Shown here piece after piece: positions 6,209 to 6,249 of a stretch of DNA of 6,249 nt. This DNA comes from an uncultured Lysobacter sp. (GTDB taxonomy: Bacteria > Pseudomonadota > Gammaproteobacteria > Xanthomonadales > Xanthomonadaceae). The notes under the pieces were generated by a model. That model had not been told where the DNA came from and did no database searches. It was given only the letters and a program-made list of their open reading frames with translations. A program made the translations under genes and the position numbers. The stretch lies in the NCBI GenBank assembly GCA_946479915.1, contig CAMLHR010000084.1, positions 1 to 6,249 on the forward strand. Direction: 5' to 3'. How positions within the stretch are numbered: the stretch's first letter is position 1; every line of letters begins with the position of its first letter.

Positions 6209-6241
6209 CCAAGGATGGCGTGTCTTATCACCCAAGGATGG
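6209..6241. repeat. Short direct repeat CCAAGGATGG x2
   Basis: CCAAGGATGG occurs at 6209-6218 and again at 6232-6241, a 23-base period. The first copy also sits in a small hairpin, CGCC (6207-6210) with GGCG (6217-6220), flanked by GACA (6198-6201) and TGTC (6221-6224). The repeat reaches nearly to the right edge, so further copies may lie outside the window. Confidence 0.5.
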
Positions 6242-6249
6242 ATTAACGG

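Larger units (their letters stand above)
5948..6249. other. 302-base non-coding, repeat-bearing region upstream of ribH
   Basis: No credible gene is present. The two short open frames here (minus 5977-6231, plus 6061-6246) show low-complexity Ala/Gly/Pro/Arg composition, no recognisable domain, and overlap the REP units or hairpins. After the REP units come short inverted repeats (CCCCC 6074-6078 with GGGGG 6088-6092; CCGC 6098-6101 with GCGG 6110-6113), a longer interrupted hairpin at 6138-6183, and a direct repeat near the right edge. The base composition is less strictly GC-periodic than in the genes. I recognise no FMN riboswitch and no terminator with a T-tract. The region looks like a mosaic of dispersed intergenic repeats. 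Confidence 0.7.

Noticed and set aside
5977..6231. 84-codon minus-strand frame upstream of ribH
   Set aside because: It is low-complexity Ala/Pro/Gly/Arg, overlaps REP hairpins and other inverted repeats, and has no domain. It is probably translated repeat sequence.
6061..6246. 61-codon plus-strand frame at the right edge
   Set aside because: It covers the hairpin and direct repeat, lacks a ribosome binding site, and shows no recognisable protein features.
5948..6249. Possible FMN riboswitch ahead of ribH
   Set aside because: None of the conserved RFN-element segments could be recognised on the minus strand. The structure present is explained by REP-like hairpins.

Overview
This window looks like ordinary core chromosome of a very GC-rich gammaproteobacterium, most likely in the Xanthomonadales/Lysobacteraceae (Lysobacter or Luteimonas-like). 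Three things point that way: the strong G/C bias at third codon positions, the gene order rnpB-rsmI / lpoA-yraN-FAD oxidase / thiL-nusB-ribH, and a GTAG-type REP unit in the ribH upstream region. The genus is inferred from context. No single marker in the window proves it.

Layout, left to right. Bases 1-97 hold the 5' part of the RNase P RNA gene (rnpB) on the minus strand, running off the left edge. A nearly palindromic 81-bp repeat (115-195) fills most of the gap between the rnpB 5' end and the stop codon of rsmI (196-1026, minus), the 16S rRNA C1402 2'-O-methyltransferase. A 56-bp divergent intergenic region separates rsmI from a rightward, tightly coupled run of three genes. These are lpoA-like lipoprotein (1083-2294), yraN (2294-2704) and a GlcD-type FAD-linked oxidase (2704-4095). 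Each junction is a TGATG stop/start overlap. The oxidase meets thiL tail to tail, and a single CTAG serves as the stop codon on both strands.

The right half is a leftward cluster, read in transcription order as ribH (lumazine synthase), nusB (antitermination factor) and thiL (thiamine-phosphate kinase). The junctions are an ATGA overlap and a 9-nt gap with a GTG start. The 302 bases upstream of ribH (5948-6249) contain no credible gene. They hold two REP-like stem-loop units, a longer interrupted hairpin and a short direct repeat.

The genes cover housekeeping functions: tRNA and rRNA maturation, activation of peptidoglycan synthesis, riboflavin and thiamine cofactor synthesis, and transcription antitermination. 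I see no defence system, prophage, CRISPR array or biosynthetic cluster. The points most worth checking are the palindromic element wedged against rnpB and rsmI, an LpoA that lacks the usual N-terminal TPR domain, the shared stop codons, and the repeat-filled region ahead of ribH.
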